Shown: positions 45,494-57,205, counted from the first letter of the stretch. The stretch: DNA of 64,000 bases from Orientallactaga sibirica (GCA_036365145.1 JAEOAD010000048.1:10705001-10769000); one strand, 5' to 3'. Notes: generated by a model not told the origin, from the letters alone. Numbers and translations are program-made.

Positions 45494-45929
45494 CAAAACA
45501 CCCATAATAAACAAAATAAAAACCTATGATACTGGAGGTGGGAATTGTCTGTCCACCCTGAGGTCCCCTCAGCAGCCAGGTGTGGCTCTAGGGAGGCAGT
45601 GGTCCCAGCCACAGCTCTGGTGCAGTGTTTGACAGAGTCCAAGGAGCTAGCTCCAGTGGCAGACACAGAAGACAAAGGAGGGGTCAGTCCTGCTCTTCTT
45701 TGGACCTCGTAGCTTGGGTCAGCTCCACCAAGACTGTTGGACCTGGGAATGTGCATGTTGGCCCCTAGCAGCACAGTGGGGTGAGGAGGTGGGATGGTTC
45801 CTGGAGAATCACTGCGGATTGCGCAGGCTCAGGAAGGCAGAGCCTGCTGTCCACGCGGCTGTGCCCCACCTTGCTCTTTAGGAAACAACTGCCATGAGTG
45901 AGGGAAATTTTACAAGGCTTACTGGGCTC

Positions 45930-46795
45930 TGCTAGTATTATTTTTCATGGGAGGGTCTCACTTTAGCCCAGGCTGATCTGGAACTCACTCTGTAATCCCA
46001 GGATGGACTCAAACTCACAGTGATCCTTTCATTCTTGTCTCTCAATGCTGGGATTAAAGGCTTTTGCCACCATGCCGGGCCTTTGCTGACACACACCTTT
46101 AATCCCAGCACCAGGGAGGCAGAATTAGGAGGATCGCTGTGAGTTCAAGACCAGCCTGGGCTAGAGTGAGACCCTACCTCAAAAAAAAAAAAAAAAAAAA
46201 AAGATATTGCACCTGGGATTACAGAGTGAGTTCCAGGTTAATCTGGGCTAGAGTGAGGCCCTACCTCAAAAACAAACAAACAAACAAAACAAAAACTCAA
46301 AAAATCTTTACATATATATTATTTATTTGAAAGCAGAGAGAGCTAGAAAGAAGGGAGACAGATGGAGAGAATGGGCACATCAGGGTCTCCAGCTACTGCA
46401 AAAGTACTCCAGATGCATGTGCCACTTTGTATCTCTGGCTTTACGTGGGTATTGGGGAATCCATTGTTGATGGAGATCCCCAGCCTTGACTGCGGGGGCT
46501 GCAGGATGAAGAATGGGATTGCATGCAGGCCAGCCCCACAACAAACATCTGCACGTGTCACATTTGCATGGGCCTAGTGATCCTTTAAGAGAATCATCAT
46601 CAGAGCCGGGCGAGGGGGCGCACGCTCACTCCCAGCATTGGAGAGGCTCAGGCAGGAGGATGGACATGATGGTTGAGGCCAGTCTGGGACTACAGAGTGA
46701 ATTCCAGGTCAGCCTGGGCAGAGTGAGACCTGACCTCAAAGCAAACAAACAAACAAACAAACAAACAAACAAACAAACAAACAAACAAACAAACA
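45930..46795. mobile_element. B1 copies, SINE fragment and (CAAA)n
   Basis: Reverse B1 45945-46080, forward B1 46085-46195 and 46208-46295, reverse SINE 46320-46460, forward B1 46605-46740 followed by about fourteen CAAA units. Confidence 0.85.
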
Positions 46796-47340
46796 ATCAT
46801 GGGTTTAAACCTCCCCAGTGGAATAAATCTCAGCTGAAACAATGCCTCCTTCCTTTAAATTCCACATCACCTTTGTACACAGTGTGGAGTGTGTGCAAAC
46901 AGGTTCAGGCTCAGGATTCACCGAGAACTCCACACATCATTACATTTCAGTGGATTTATCTCACCCTGGGTGGGGGCCACTGTATGGTTTGACAGACCAA
47001 GAACCCTAGACTGAACTGGAAATCACTGCCAATGATTCTATCAGCCTCGCTTCAGACTTTCGTGTCCCTCCCTAACCATGATGTGCACTTCCCTGGCACA
47101 GGGCAGTGTGCCCATGCTGATGGTGTGTGCATTCCTTGCAGGCACAGCATTTATTCTTGTATTCCTGTAATGCCAGAGTCTTCTCCTTCCTCCCTCCCTA
47201 ATGGCCTGAAGTGTTCTCCCTCCATGAGTCAAGTGCTTGTCTTAGGTCTGTAGTCTAAAGGTAGACAGTTCCAGGGATTATAACATAGTAAGAATAGACT
47301 TCATGCTCCTGAGATATGCAACTAATATGGACAATAGAAC

Positions 47341-47346
47341 TTTATT
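47341..47346 (-). terminator. poly(A) signal candidate, RALGDS-like copy 1
   Basis: AATAAA on the minus strand, about 550 bases after the stop codon; 359 of those bases are a later LTR insertion. It is at the same place in the alignment as the AATAAA of copy 2 at 62509-62514. Confidence 0.5.
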
Positions 47347-47447
47347 CATCTCAACTCTTAACAACTCAACAATGAAAAAAACACAAATTAACAACAAAAA
47401 AAGTAAAAGTGATATTTTTCTGCTAGGAAGGGAAGGGAAGGGAAGGG

Positions 47448-47806
47448 TGTATGGCACAATATAGGCCTGGTCCTAGCCAGATTGCATGGCAGAAGAAAAC
47501 AGGAAGTGGCTTCTGTGAAAATGGCGTTCTGTGCAGGCTTGGTGTGACAACAGTTACAGTCCCATGCTTGCGAGAAGTCTGCTACGAGATGTTCTGTCCA
47601 GAGACAGGCTGTCATTGGTCACAAAAAGGGGACCACCCCATACAAGGATTAGCAGCCCCTTAAACCTATGTGCATTGTGCTAAATAAAGTCTTGCTTCCG
47701 CTTTCACCCAACTCCCGGATTCTGTGTCGTGACTCTGAGCTGCTCACCCCAACTCGGCAGAGACCCTACCATCCCTCCTGAGCTGGCCTTGGGGGGGACC
47801 ACAACA
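47448..47806 (+). mobile_element. solo LTR of an endogenous retrovirus (ERVK-like), antisense in copy 1 3' UTR
   Basis: A 359-base element begins TGTATGG and ends CACAACA, and is flanked by the 6-base direct repeat GAAGGG (47442-47447 and 47807-47812). An internal AATAAA at 47683-47688 is followed by a T-rich stretch, as in the R region of an LTR. Sequence on both sides continues the paralogous copy 2 sequence near 62570-62590, so the element arrived after the duplication. The 6-base duplication is typical of beta-retrovirus-like (ERVK) insertions. No internal genes are present. The flank is a GGAAGG-rich tract, so the duplication could be partly chance. Confidence 0.7.
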
Positions 47807-47893
47807 GAAGGGAAGAGAGGGGAAGGAAGGGAAAGGGAGGGAAGGGGAAGGAAGCTGAGATGCCAGGGAGTGACTCTCAGAGGCCTGACAGAA

Positions 47894-48273
47894 CTAAATG
47901 TCCACATCAGGCAGAGGGCAAACAGACTGTGATTCTGCTGCTTGTGATGCAAATCGAACATCCTGCCAGGGAGATGGAGAGTCTTCAGCCACAGCTGGAG
48001 GTGGAGGTGCTGGCTTGGTCGTGGTTGAGATATTTGGTTCTGTGATTGCTGGTGCTGGTTCTTCCAACACTGTGGCACTTGGCTCCATTGTAACAGGTGC
48101 TGGTTTGGCTGTTGCTGGCATGATTGGCTCCATGTTTACAGGTGGCACGAATTGTTGTGGCAGCTCTCCCCGAGGCACTGCTAATAAAGCTGGTCCTAGC
48201 TCCAGAGATTTTTGCATCCCTGATGCGTCATCCCGCGTCTGGAGGCTAGAACTTTTCTTGGAGGAGCCCAAAC
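47894..48273 (-). CDS. RALGDS-like copy 1, Pro/Ala/Glu linker exon with terminal stop
   Basis: Acceptor CTCGCCATAG; phase 1 in. An unbroken frame of about 126 codons holds imperfect repeats such as PAPVTMEPSA, LEEPAPAITEP and TKPAPPPPA, the composition of the RALGDS linker between REM and CDC25 domains. It ends VCPLPDVDI then TAG (47894-47896). In RALGDS the comparable FPPDLVAEQFT begins the catalytic domain, so this protein would keep REM and linker but have no exchange domain. No CDC25 exon is seen between here and the CEP89-like promoter. Such a product could bind or sequester a partner, but no activity can be inferred. Confidence 0.7.
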
Positions 48274-48540
48274 CTATGGCGAGAAAACGACTCCAAGTGA
48301 AGGTTGTTATAGGAATTTTAGGATGAGAGGAGGTTTCTCAAGATGAGTACCTTTTCCTACCTCTTTCCAAACATACAAAAGACCCCTTCCTGCAAGGGAA
48401 TCCTGAGTCCCTGTTCCCCCAACAGGAGACTCTGCCACACTAAGGTCCTCCTCTGGTTCTATGCAAAACACCAGAGGCATCTGGAACCTACCTGGTGGCA
48501 CCCATCACTGTAACCTCCTCTCACCTCCTCAGGCACCTAC

Positions 48541-48749
48541 CACAGGCCTCTTCCTTCTTGGCATTTTCATTCTTGTATCCCTCCTCCTCCAGCAGCGACA
48601 GGAGCAGCTGGACACGGACATCCAGGTGGGAGGAAGGCATGTTGAGGCTCACGTAGGCCTTCAGCTGGTTCAGCATGGCCAGGTCTGGAGACTCACAGAA
48701 GTCTAATGGCAATCTTTCTATCCACAGTCCCAGAAAGAAGGCAATGGCC
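48541..48749 (-). CDS. RALGDS-like copy 1, second REM half
   Basis: 209 bases, phase 2 in and 1 out; acceptor TTTCCCCAG, donor CCTGTG/GTAGGT. It reads AIAFFLGLWIERLPLDFCES, then PDLAMLNQLKAYVSLNMPSS and HLDVRVQLLLSLLE. This is the clearest family match in the region: human RALGDS has LGTWLDQYSEDFCQPPDFPC, LKQLVAYVQLNMPGSDLERR and AHLLLAQLE. The exon ends in an acidic and basic tail (KNENAKKEEACG) leading to the linker. Confidence 0.85.
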
Positions 48750-49116
48750 CTGGGGAAAGGTTGTTGGGGAGCAGAGTCAGAAGCCTGGCCTCCACTCGCC
48801 CAGCACTGTCATGGGCCCTCCAAGGAAAGGGTCAGCTGGGCATGGTGAGTAGCGGTGTGGGGCCCTGTGTGGAGGACATCCTGACACCTCTTGCCCAGGC
48901 CCCAGTGGGGGACAGTGCTTTTCCTTGCCCTTTGTCCTCTGTTTCCCAGTAGCCAGGGCTCCACCCACATGTTTTCCTCCACCCGCAGGGGAAGCCCAGC
49001 TATCAGTCCTTTAGTGGAAATCACCAGAAGAGGGTGATGGACATTGCCCAGCCCTCCAGCAATATCACACACTGCAGAGGGGCGCTGACCTCCCTCTGCA
49101 CCCCAAACCCACTCAC

Positions 49117-49164
49117 TTCTTGTCTTTCTGGTCCTTCTTAGAATCACGCTGGAAAGATGGGTAC
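49117..49164 (-). CDS. RALGDS-like copy 1, short REM exon
   Basis: 48 bases, phase 2 in and out; acceptor GCCTCTAG, donor AAGAA/GTGAGT. It reads YPSFQRDSKKDQKDKK after a split Arg, at the position of the human RALGDS RYGCILPYSDEDGGPQDQLK loop between REM helices. The split final Lys leads into AIAFFLG of the next exon, as LKNAISS does in RALGDS. The stretch is strongly basic, unlike the human loop. Confidence 0.75.
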
Positions 49165-49499
49165 CTAGAGGCAGTCAGGAGGGTGTCAGTCCTTAGCTCC
49201 TGTGTCCCCCAAAGGCCCAGATATCTAGAGGGGCTGGCTGGGAATAAGGTGTGCTGGCTGTTCTCTGAGGTAATGCTAAGTGCCTGGGAAACTCTGCAAT
49301 CACAGGTGCTTCTGCGTGTTTGTGCAGAGTGAACACAAGTAGCTCTTTCCCAGGGATCTCCGTGGGCACAGAGATGCTTGGTGTGCCCTTGGTGAGGTCG
49401 TTGATCATGTGTCATTTATATGAGGTATGCTAGATGGCATGTGGAACCTTCTTTACAAAAGAAAAATGGACTTTGCCTGAGGCCTAAGAAAGGGTAGTG

Positions 49500-49725
49500 C
49501 TAGACATTGCTTCTTTTTTATTGTTTTATTTATTACTTTATTAGAGACGGAGGGTGAGAGAGAAAAAATAGGAGCACCAGGGCCTCTTCCCATTCAAACA
49601 AACTCCAGATGCATGTGCCATGATGTGCATCTGGCTAACATGGGACCTGGAGAATTGAACCTGAGTCCTTGGGCTTCGCAGGCATGCACCTTCACCACTA
49701 AGCCATCTCTCCAGCCCTAGACATT
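49500..49725 (-). mobile_element. tRNA-derived SINE in RALGDS-like copy 1 intron
   Basis: Flanked by AGACATTGCTTCTTT at both ends (49502-49516 and 49719-49733), a clean 15-base target duplication. Confidence 0.93.
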
Positions 49726-49911
49726 GCTTCTTTAGTGAGGGTCACCCACCAGATCCCCCAGTCTTCTCAGGACCAGGCCCACCACTGGCAGGTTCAAGCC
49801 CACTTAAAAACATCCTATGAGAACAGACAGCCTCAGACACAGCCGAGCCCTCCCAAGACCGAGGGAAGGGTGAGCTAGCTCCCCATGGCGTGGTCATGGA
49901 CACGCACTCAC

Positions 49912-50078
49912 CTTTTCATTACCATGTCCAGCACCTCCCATATGGTGGCAAACTTCGGGTAGACGGCCAAAAGGGTGGAGACGGAGAAGTGATCCTCGTT
50001 CTGCACTGCGGTTGCGAGGTAGTCCACCATGTTCACCAAGTAGTGCGGGCTGTGGTGATCAAAGACGGGGGCCGAGGC
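49912..50078 (-). CDS. RALGDS-like copy 1, REM domain exon
   Basis: The REM (RasGEF N-terminal) module packs against and supports the CDC25 catalytic domain of Ras-family exchange factors; in RALGDS it precedes the RalA/RalB exchange domain. This 167-base exon (acceptor GGTGTGAAG, donor AAAAG/GTGAGT, phase 0 in, 2 out) reads HYLVNMVDYLATAVQNEDHF then SVSTLLAVYPKFATIWEVLD and MVMKR. It lines up with the human RALGDS LEKLVEHLVPAFQGSDLSYV and TIFLCTYRAFTTTQQVLD, followed by LLFKR. Identity is low (about a third) but the pattern and exon boundary fit. Upstream exons were not identified. Confidence 0.75.
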
Positions 50079-50204
50079 CTTCACACCATGAAGAGGGCAG
50101 GGAAGAATGGTAAAGTGAACTCGTTAACAGACCGCCAAGTCACTTATTGTCATAACCTGAAGCAGAGAGTGTGCTACAACAATTTTCCTCCATGTTTACT
50201 CAGA

Positions 50205-50275
50205 GACAGAGACAGACACACACACACAGACACGCACACACAGATACACACACACACAGAGACACAGAGAGAGAT
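50205..50275 (+). repeat. CA/GA-rich microsatellite
   Basis: Imperfect (CA)n and (GACA)n between 50205 and 50275. Confidence 0.85.
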
Positions 50276-50289
50276 TGAGATTTAGGCAG

Positions 50290-51360
50290 ACCTGCAGTAT
50301 CACAGAGGTTTCATGGCCTGTGCGACCTGCTATGGTCTGTCCAGTGTTACCTGTGTGTGTCTGCTGGACATTGACCTGACACACTGGGCACAACGGCGTA
50401 CCCAGCGTCTCCAGAGGTGGCGAGGGCCCCTATACCAGGCATTACCGACGCCTGAGCCTACCGTACGCGGGAAACAACGAGAGAACATCCTAACCCGTCC
50501 AGTGTGCTCAGACAAGTGAGTCTGTTGAAATTGCCTCTGGTCTGTGGTTACCTGGGCACCAGGGTTCCAAGTTCTGTTGGCCGTTGTCACGGAAATAAGG
50601 TCACTTCTTGGGCCCCTCTTACCAGTGCTGCTTCCTCAGACAAGACCTTCCCAGTGGACCCTCAGCTCTACTTCCTTTGCCCCAGGGACAACTGGGCACA
50701 GTGATGGCAACATGCTGCAGCCCACCCCGCTGCCTGGGAAGTCTGGCTTCCGCCAGCTCCTCAGCTTCTAAGAGTCAGAGCTGGTCCCGATCCGCACCCT
50801 CCCTCATGTCAGAAGTGTCACCCCAGACTGGTCCTTGTCCCTCTCAGAGATGCTTCAGTTGTCCACCTGCTCCCCAGAGTCATTCTAGCTTCTACTTCCT
50901 CGCATGTTATCAACTGTACATGACCACACATACCTGTACAATACTAGCCCAGGGCTGGTATCACCTGACACCCACAGGCCAACATGGACACGTACTTGTA
51001 TGCACATGCTCACGCAGGCACACAGACTACCCATCCACAGATCCCATGAGCCAGGAATCATAAGGGTTCTTTCTCATCACAGCAGGTCAGATGGTGGTTA
51101 GGGTTGGGGTGTCAGGTGTCAGCACACAGTATGACTCCTTTTCATTTTCCCTTTCCCTTAGAGGAGCGACATGGTTTTCTCCACTCTCTTCTTCTGTGCA
51201 TTCCAGGGATTTTTCCTTTTAAATTCCACATCCATGGGAGAATGACTGTCACATCATCCTGAGAGAACTGCAACATGTGTGTGTCACAGCGCTGATGACA
51301 AACGCATTTACTACCCCTAGGAAAAGTATTGGTTAGCTTAGACTTTGATAAATTCTAATT
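50290..51360. other. unassigned stretch upstream of the REM exons
   Basis: About 1 kb without recognised repeats. A donor-like ACACACAG/GTAAC on the minus strand at 50347-50351 has the right phase (0) for the REM exon, but the peptide before it is not RALGDS-like. Upstream REM exons, if any, were not identified. Confidence 0.35.
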
Positions 51361-51369
51361 CATCAAGAA

Positions 51370-52380
51370 ATTTCAGGACTGGAGAGAAGCCTCAGTGGGT
51401 AAGGCACTTGCCTTCAAAGCCTAGTGACCTGGGTTTGATTCCCCAGCACCCACATAAATCCAGATGCTCAAAGTGGCATGTGCATCTGGAGTTTGTTTGC
51501 AATGGCTAGAGGCCCTTGCAGGTTCATTCTCTTCTCTCTCTCTCTCAAACTGGGGATGAGCTGAAAACCTTCTCCTGATAGACTAGCTGACAGAAAACTG
51601 AAAAAAGTGCACTGCATGCAGCCCTATGGGAGACAGAAGCCATCAGTGGTAAAAAGCAGTGGACTGGAAGCCTCCAGTTTGGCTAGCCAGGCTATATGAC
51701 TGAAGGATGCAAGTTCTGGGAGAACCAACTGCTCTCTAATTGGACTGGAGACCTGCTCTATGGGAGGGAACACATACCTCGTACTGAAAACCTAATCAAA
51801 AGCCTATGGTGGGGGAGGTCATGAGCATTAGGAGTGTAACGCCTGCTCTTGTCTGGCTAAATGCATATATTATGCTCACCAAACTGCCCTGTAAGCACTT
51901 TAGTTAATGTTCATATCCATATATTAATGCTACTCTCACTTTTGGTTAGAGAAGCTTCTCTTTTCAGATGGCGGTGACCACTGGGATGACCCAAAAGGCA
52001 CCATAGTGCTGAGAAGAAGTGACAGAGGAGTGTTTAGCACCTAAACATCTATCACACCCTACAAGGCTCAGGGTCCATTGTGGAAGAAGTGGCAGAAAGA
52101 ATGTAAGAGCTGAAGGAAGGGTAGGACTGTTTACAATGCAATCCACCCGACAGATACTGGCCTGGCTATCCATAACCTCGCAGTGCCTAGCAATACCTTC
52201 ACAAGACCCTCATAACAGGAGGGAAAGACAATGACAACAAAATAAAAGAGAGACTAATGGAGAGAGGGATGTGATATGATGGAGTGTAGATTTGTGCAGG
52301 GGAAAGTGGAGGAGGGGAGAGGATTATCATGGTTTATTGTCTGTAACTATGAAAGCTGCCAATAAAAAGGGAAAAAAAAG
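51370..52380 (+). mobile_element. tRNA SINE and L1 3' end
   Basis: SINE 51370-51560. L1 3' UTR 51780-52380, homologous to 21280-21610 (ACTGAAAACCTAATCAAAAG), ending GGTTTATTGTCTGTAACTAT and CAATAAAAAGGG. Confidence 0.8.
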
Positions 52381-53109
52381 AGTTAGAGAATCTTGCAGAA
52401 AGATGATCCTGGAAAGCCTATGGCAGGCCAACTTGTGCCATGAAACCTCTGGGATCATTTGGGAGCCAAGATTAGAAGTCACGTACCATGCACGAGAACC
52501 ATGTGTATTTTTCCAAAGTGTCCTGGCTTTGGTTCCTTTTAGAAGGGCTGGCATAAGCGACTCCATTTTTGTTGCTGGCCTGGAGCAGAGTCTTGCTTCT
52601 TCGAAGCCCACACTGGCCTCAAGCTCCCAATGCTCCCGATTCAGATTCCCAAATTCTGGGATTACAGACGGAGGCGACCATGCCCAAGGTGATTAGGATT
52701 CTGACACTTCCTGCCTTGATTCTGAACAATTTTCTCTGGCGACATAGCTGATTAACCATCTTGTGGTTTGATCTCGATGGTCGAACATCACTGGGATAAG
52801 ATCTGTTCTTGGACATCTGATTGACCCCTCAGGGAACTAGTACCAATAAAACCTTCTACAGCCAACTTTTAGCAACTAGGAAATATAGAAGGAGTAGCTC
52901 TGAGGTCACGCCTACCTAGTGTCCACTGTAGAATTTAATTCCTGTTTTATGATCACTATCATAACATCTTAAAATACTGCTCAGGTCCTTTTATCAGAAG
53001 TCAAACTTCTGCAGAATTCTCATAGGTAATAAAGTTTTACCAAACCTGACCAGCAAGAGCAAATATTAGTCTGAAAATTAAACACTTATTTACAGATGTA
53101 CTCCTTAAG

Positions 53110-53515
53110 TGAAAAATATCCACGTTGTAGTCACCTTCTCACTGCTGAGATAAAGCACCCAATCAAAAGCAGCTGATGGGAAGAGAGGTTTCCAGTCTCA
53201 AGGGAACCCTCCATGATGGCAGGGTTTAAAAGCATCATGTGAGCAGAGGCTGGATGCCACTTCCTTTGCCACAACAGGTGGAAAATAGCAGTGGGAGAGT
53301 GAGCTGATTTCTGACAGACGGGAGCTGGCTACAACATCCCTAGGCCCACTCCAAACACACACATCCTCCAGTGAGGAACCACCTTCCAAACCACCATCAT
53401 CTGAGGACTGAGCACTTGGAACACACGTGTTCATGAGGGACATCTGATTCATGTCCACCATGTTCTGCCCCTGGGCCCCATAATTCAGAGGACCATCTGT
53501 GATGTAAAAATGCAT
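53110..53515 (-). mobile_element. interspersed repeat of unresolved class
   Basis: CACCTTCTCACTGCTGAGAT with AAAGCACCCAATCAAAAGCA resembles a common rodent retroelement 3' portion. No open frame. Not assigned. Confidence 0.35.
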
Positions 53516-53519
53516 TCAG

Positions 53520-53985
53520 ATCCAGGCATGGTGGCGCACACCTTTAATCCCAGCACTCGGGAGGCAGAGGGAGGAGGATCACCATGAGTTTGAGGCCACT
53601 CTGAGAATAGAGTGAACTCCAGGTCAGCCTGAGACAGAGTGACACCCTCGGAAAAAAAAAAAGCATTCAGGCTGGGCGTGGTGGTGCACACCTTTAATCC
53701 TAGCACGCAGGAGACAGAGGTAGGAGGATCACTGTGAGTTCAAGGCCACCCTGAGACTACATAGTGAATTCCAGGTCAGCCTGAGCTAGTGTGAGACCCT
53801 ACCTTGAAAAACAAACAAACAATGCATTCAGTTTGAGACCCAGCCTGGACAACAGAAGTTCAAGGCCCATTTGAGTTACATAGAGATGTCATCCAAAACA
53901 ACTAAGGGCTTTGTGACAGAGGGCTTGTCCAGCACATGCAAGGCCCTGGGTTCTATCCCAGTACCACCAAAAGGAAAAGGTGGAG
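53520..53985 (+). mobile_element. two B1 copies and an ID-like relic
   Basis: B1 53520-53650 and 53672-53822, separated by a repeated GCATTCAG; the ID-like copy is at 53905-53985. Confidence 0.88.
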
Positions 53986-54267
53986 GAGGGAGGAGACAGT
54001 GACTTTTGGAAATCCCTAAAAGTATCCTGGCATAAGTTTCTTGTCACATGAGAGGACTGAACTGACTAACCTTGGGCTGGCACATGTGACAGGAAGTGCA
54101 GTTTAAAGGCACAGGCAGTAATGCAGTAACCTCGACCTGAGGTTTCACTTTCTGCAGTTCAGTTATCTTGCAGCAAATCTGGAGGGAGTGCATAGAATGT
54201 TCCAGAAATAAGCAGTTCATAATTTTTATGACAGTATATTGTGGCAATTGTTCCATTTTATTGTTAG

Positions 54268-54880
54268 CTGTTATTTTTTATTTTTGCAGAGAGTGAGAGA
54301 GAAAGAGAGAGCTGCTGTGAATGAACTCCAGACGCGTGTGCCCCCTTGTGGGCAAGTGCAGCATTGTGCCCTTGCATCATTTTTTACGTCTGGCTAAGCG
54401 TGGGACCTGGAGAATCCAAAGGTGTTCTTAGGTTTAGGAGGCAGGCGCCTTAACCCCTAAGCCATCTCTCCAGCCCTGTTAGCTGTTATTTTTTAATCTC
54501 TCTCTCTCTTTTTTTTTTTTTTTGGTTTTTCGAGGTAGGGTCTCACTCTAGTTCAGGCTGACCTGGAATTCACTATGTAGTCTCAGGGTGGCCTTGAACT
54601 CACGGCAATCCTCCTACCTCTGCCTCCCGAGTGCTGGGATTAAAGGCATGAGCCACCACGCCCGGTTATTTTTTAATCTCTCACTGGGCTGGTTTGTAAG
54701 TTAAAGTTTATCATAGGCATGTACACTTATAGGATTGACCTCTCTGTCTTTCTGGACTGAAGTCAAATCCATGTCGAGACTCCTGCTATGCAAGCACTCT
54801 ACCACTAAGCTGCCTCTTCAGCCCTTCACTGATGGATTCTAGGCAGGCATTCTACCACAGAGCTCCATCCTTAGCCCCTG
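54268..54880 (-). mobile_element. long-form tRNA SINE, B1 and ID-like relic
   Basis: SINE 54290-54477 between copies of TTAGCTGTTATTTTTTA; B1 54505-54665 between copies of TATTTTTTAATCTCTC; ID-like 54740-54880. Confidence 0.85.
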
Positions 54881-54884
54881 GCCT

Positions 54885-55195
54885 GTCCCTTTCAGGATTC
54901 TGAGGCTGAGCACGGGACTGCAGAGGACTGAAGCAAGGTTCTCTTCAGCTGGGCCCCAGAGCAACATGGCGGGGACCAGGGCAATGTGGCAGTCCTGGTG
55001 GATACACACCTACGGCTCTCTGGACGCCCTTCATGGCTTTCTCCAGCTTCGCTTGTGTCTGCCCGCTGCACTGGGTCCCATCTAGGTGTAGCAGCCCCAG
55101 GGTTAAAGAGAAAGCTGGTCTTCTTCAGCAGCAAGCTCTGTTGTCTGACTGGAACACCAATGAGGGAGTCATAGCTATTTAAAAGAAATATGAGC
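54885..55195. other. short CpG-containing unassigned stretch
   Basis: Contains ACATGGCGGGGACC on plus with a 39-codon frame ending at TAG near 55085. No family recognised, no splice sites; may be a relic of a transcribed sequence. Confidence 0.25.
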
Positions 55196-55199
55196 TGAG

Positions 55200-55815
55200 G
55201 ATGCCACTCGAGTGGGGGTGCACACGAACAAAATTCACTTCTCAGAGCCCAGCTTTGATTCCCTAGTATCTACATAAAGCCAGATACATAATGTAGCCCA
55301 CATATCAAGAGCTCATTTGCTGTGGCAGGAGGCTCTGGTGTACCCATACTCCCTCACCCTCTCAAATAAATAAAAACAATTTTTTAAAAAAACAATCTAA
55401 GCTGGGCGTGATGGTGCACGCCTTCAATCCCCGCACTAGGGAGGCAGAGGTAGGAGTATTGCCATGAGTTCGAGGCCACCCTGAGACTATGTAGTTAATT
55501 CTAGGTCAGCCTGAGCTAGAGTGAGACCCTACCTCGAAAAACCAAAAAAGAAAAAAAAAATCTAATAAATGCAATGGGAAAAAAGTTAAAATAAAGAGGT
55601 GGATATAGAAACCAGATTCAGTCTTTTTTAATATTTAAAAAAATTAATTTATGAGACACAGAGAGAGAATGGGCACACCAGGTCCTCTAGCCATTGCAAA
55701 TGAACTCCAGACGCATGCACCACCATGTGCATCTGGCTTACATGGGTTCGAACCTGGGTCCTTAGGCTTTGCAGGCAAGTGCCTTAACTGCTAAGCCATG
55801 TTTCTAGTCCTAGAG
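55200..55815. mobile_element. tRNA SINE, B1 and reversed tRNA SINE
   Basis: Forward SINE 55210-55390 with a decayed head; B1 55398-55560; reverse SINE 55630-55810. Confidence 0.85.
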
Positions 55816-56164
55816 TCAGTCTTTTTTACTGTTGTGTGTTCATCTATATAAACGTGGGTGCACATATGGAATAGTTAACATGTGCAGGTCAGACAACTTT
55901 GGCTGTTGGTACTCATCTTCCATGAATTTTAAGGAAGGATCTCTTGGTCTCTGACCTGAGAGCTTCTTGATAATTGGGTAATTCTTCTGTCCCCACCTCC
56001 TGTCTCACATCCGTGTGCTGGGATCACAATGACACATAGCATCAAGCTTTTACATAAGCTCTATGGATGCAAATTCATGTTCTCTCATATGCACAACAAG
56101 CGCTCTATCTACTGAGCCACCTCCCCAGAAACCCTTCCTTTATTAATCTTTAAAATAACAATTC

Positions 56165-56646
56165 TTGCTGGGCGTGGTGGGGCACGCCTTTAATCCCAGC
56201 ACTCGGGGGCAGAGGTAGGAGGATCGCTGTGAGTTAGAGGCCACCCTGAGACTACCTAGTGAATTCCAGGTCAGCCTGAGCTACAGTGAGACCCTACCTT
56301 GGAAAAACAAAATAAAATAACAATTCTGGGGGACTGGAGAGTTGGTTTAGCGGTTAAGGCGTGTGCCTGCAAAGCCAAAGGACTCAGGTTTGATTCCCCA
56401 GGACCCATGTTACCAGATGTATAGGTGGCCCATGAGTCTGGAGTTCATTTTCAGTGGCTGAAGGCCCTAGTGTGCCTATTCTCTCTCTCTCTCCTTACCT
56501 CTTTCTTTCAAATAAAATAAAATAAAGTTCAAAAAACTTTAAAAAATTTAAAAATAACAATTCTGGGAGCTGGGTAAATTTCTCATTCAGTAACAACACT
56601 TGTGCAAGCAAGTCAACCTTGGAGGGCCTGAAACGCCTAGATGTGG

Positions 56647-56690
<44 letters not shown>

Positions 56691-56700
56691 GTGTCCTCAA
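56165..56700 (+). mobile_element. B1, tRNA SINE and (CA)n
   Basis: B1 56165-56320; SINE 56330-56530; (AC)n 56649-56688. 55850-56130 before it is an old repeat-like stretch ending CACTGAGCC-type sequence. Confidence 0.85.
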
Positions 56701-57049
56701 TCCTGTTGGGGAGCTGGGACACAGATCAGAGAATTGATTCATCAAGGCTTACTGGTCAGCCAGTCTGACCAAAAGCACAGCAGCAACCCCAGGTTCAGTG
56801 AGAAACTGAAGGAAATCAAACTAGAGTGATGGAGGACCCCCGATATTCTCCTCTGGCTCCCCACGTGTGCACAGCGTGCCTGTGTCTGCACACACATTGC
56901 ATACACTGTACATACAAGCACCACACACATGTGCATGCACTACACATACAAGCAACACTTACACATGTGCGAGCACTATACATAGAAGCACCTTCCCCTC
57001 CTCCCCCAACACACACATATCGTAATTCTGGAAAAGTACTCTGAATGTT

Positions 57050-57205
57050 TATTTTTATTTTTTATTTTTTTAAGGTAGGATCTCACTCTAGCCCAGGCTG
57101 ACCTGGAATTCACTATGTCGTCTCAGGGTGGCCTCGAAATCTGGCGATCCTCCTACCTCTGCCTCCCTAGTGCTGGGACTAAAGGCCTGCTCCATTATGT
57201 CAGGC
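57050..57205 (-). mobile_element. B1 SINE
   Basis: Reverse copy with CGAAATCTGGCGATCC and decayed 5' end. Confidence 0.85.

Larger units (their letters stand above)
46880..50100. repeat. segmental duplication unit 1 (RALGDS-like 3' half and flank)
   Basis: The 3' flank, linker exon, introns and REM exons match 61430-64000 in the same order and strand. For example CAGGGCAGTGTGCCCATG and GCATTCCTTGCAGGCAC occur in both flanks, and TTTCTCAAGATGA and CACCTGGTAGTACCCA-type segments in both introns. Unit 2 carries extra SINE and L1 insertions at 61670-62340; unit 1 carries the solo LTR. Confidence 0.75.

Noticed and set aside
47898..48326. 142-codon plus-strand frame rich in Gly/Ala/Val
   Set aside because: Shadow of the Pro/Ala/Glu linker exon on the opposite strand.
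50330..50590. Upstream RALGDS-like exon ending at ACACACAG/GTAAC
   Set aside because: Phase fits the REM exon but the peptide has no convincing RALGDS match and no clear acceptor.
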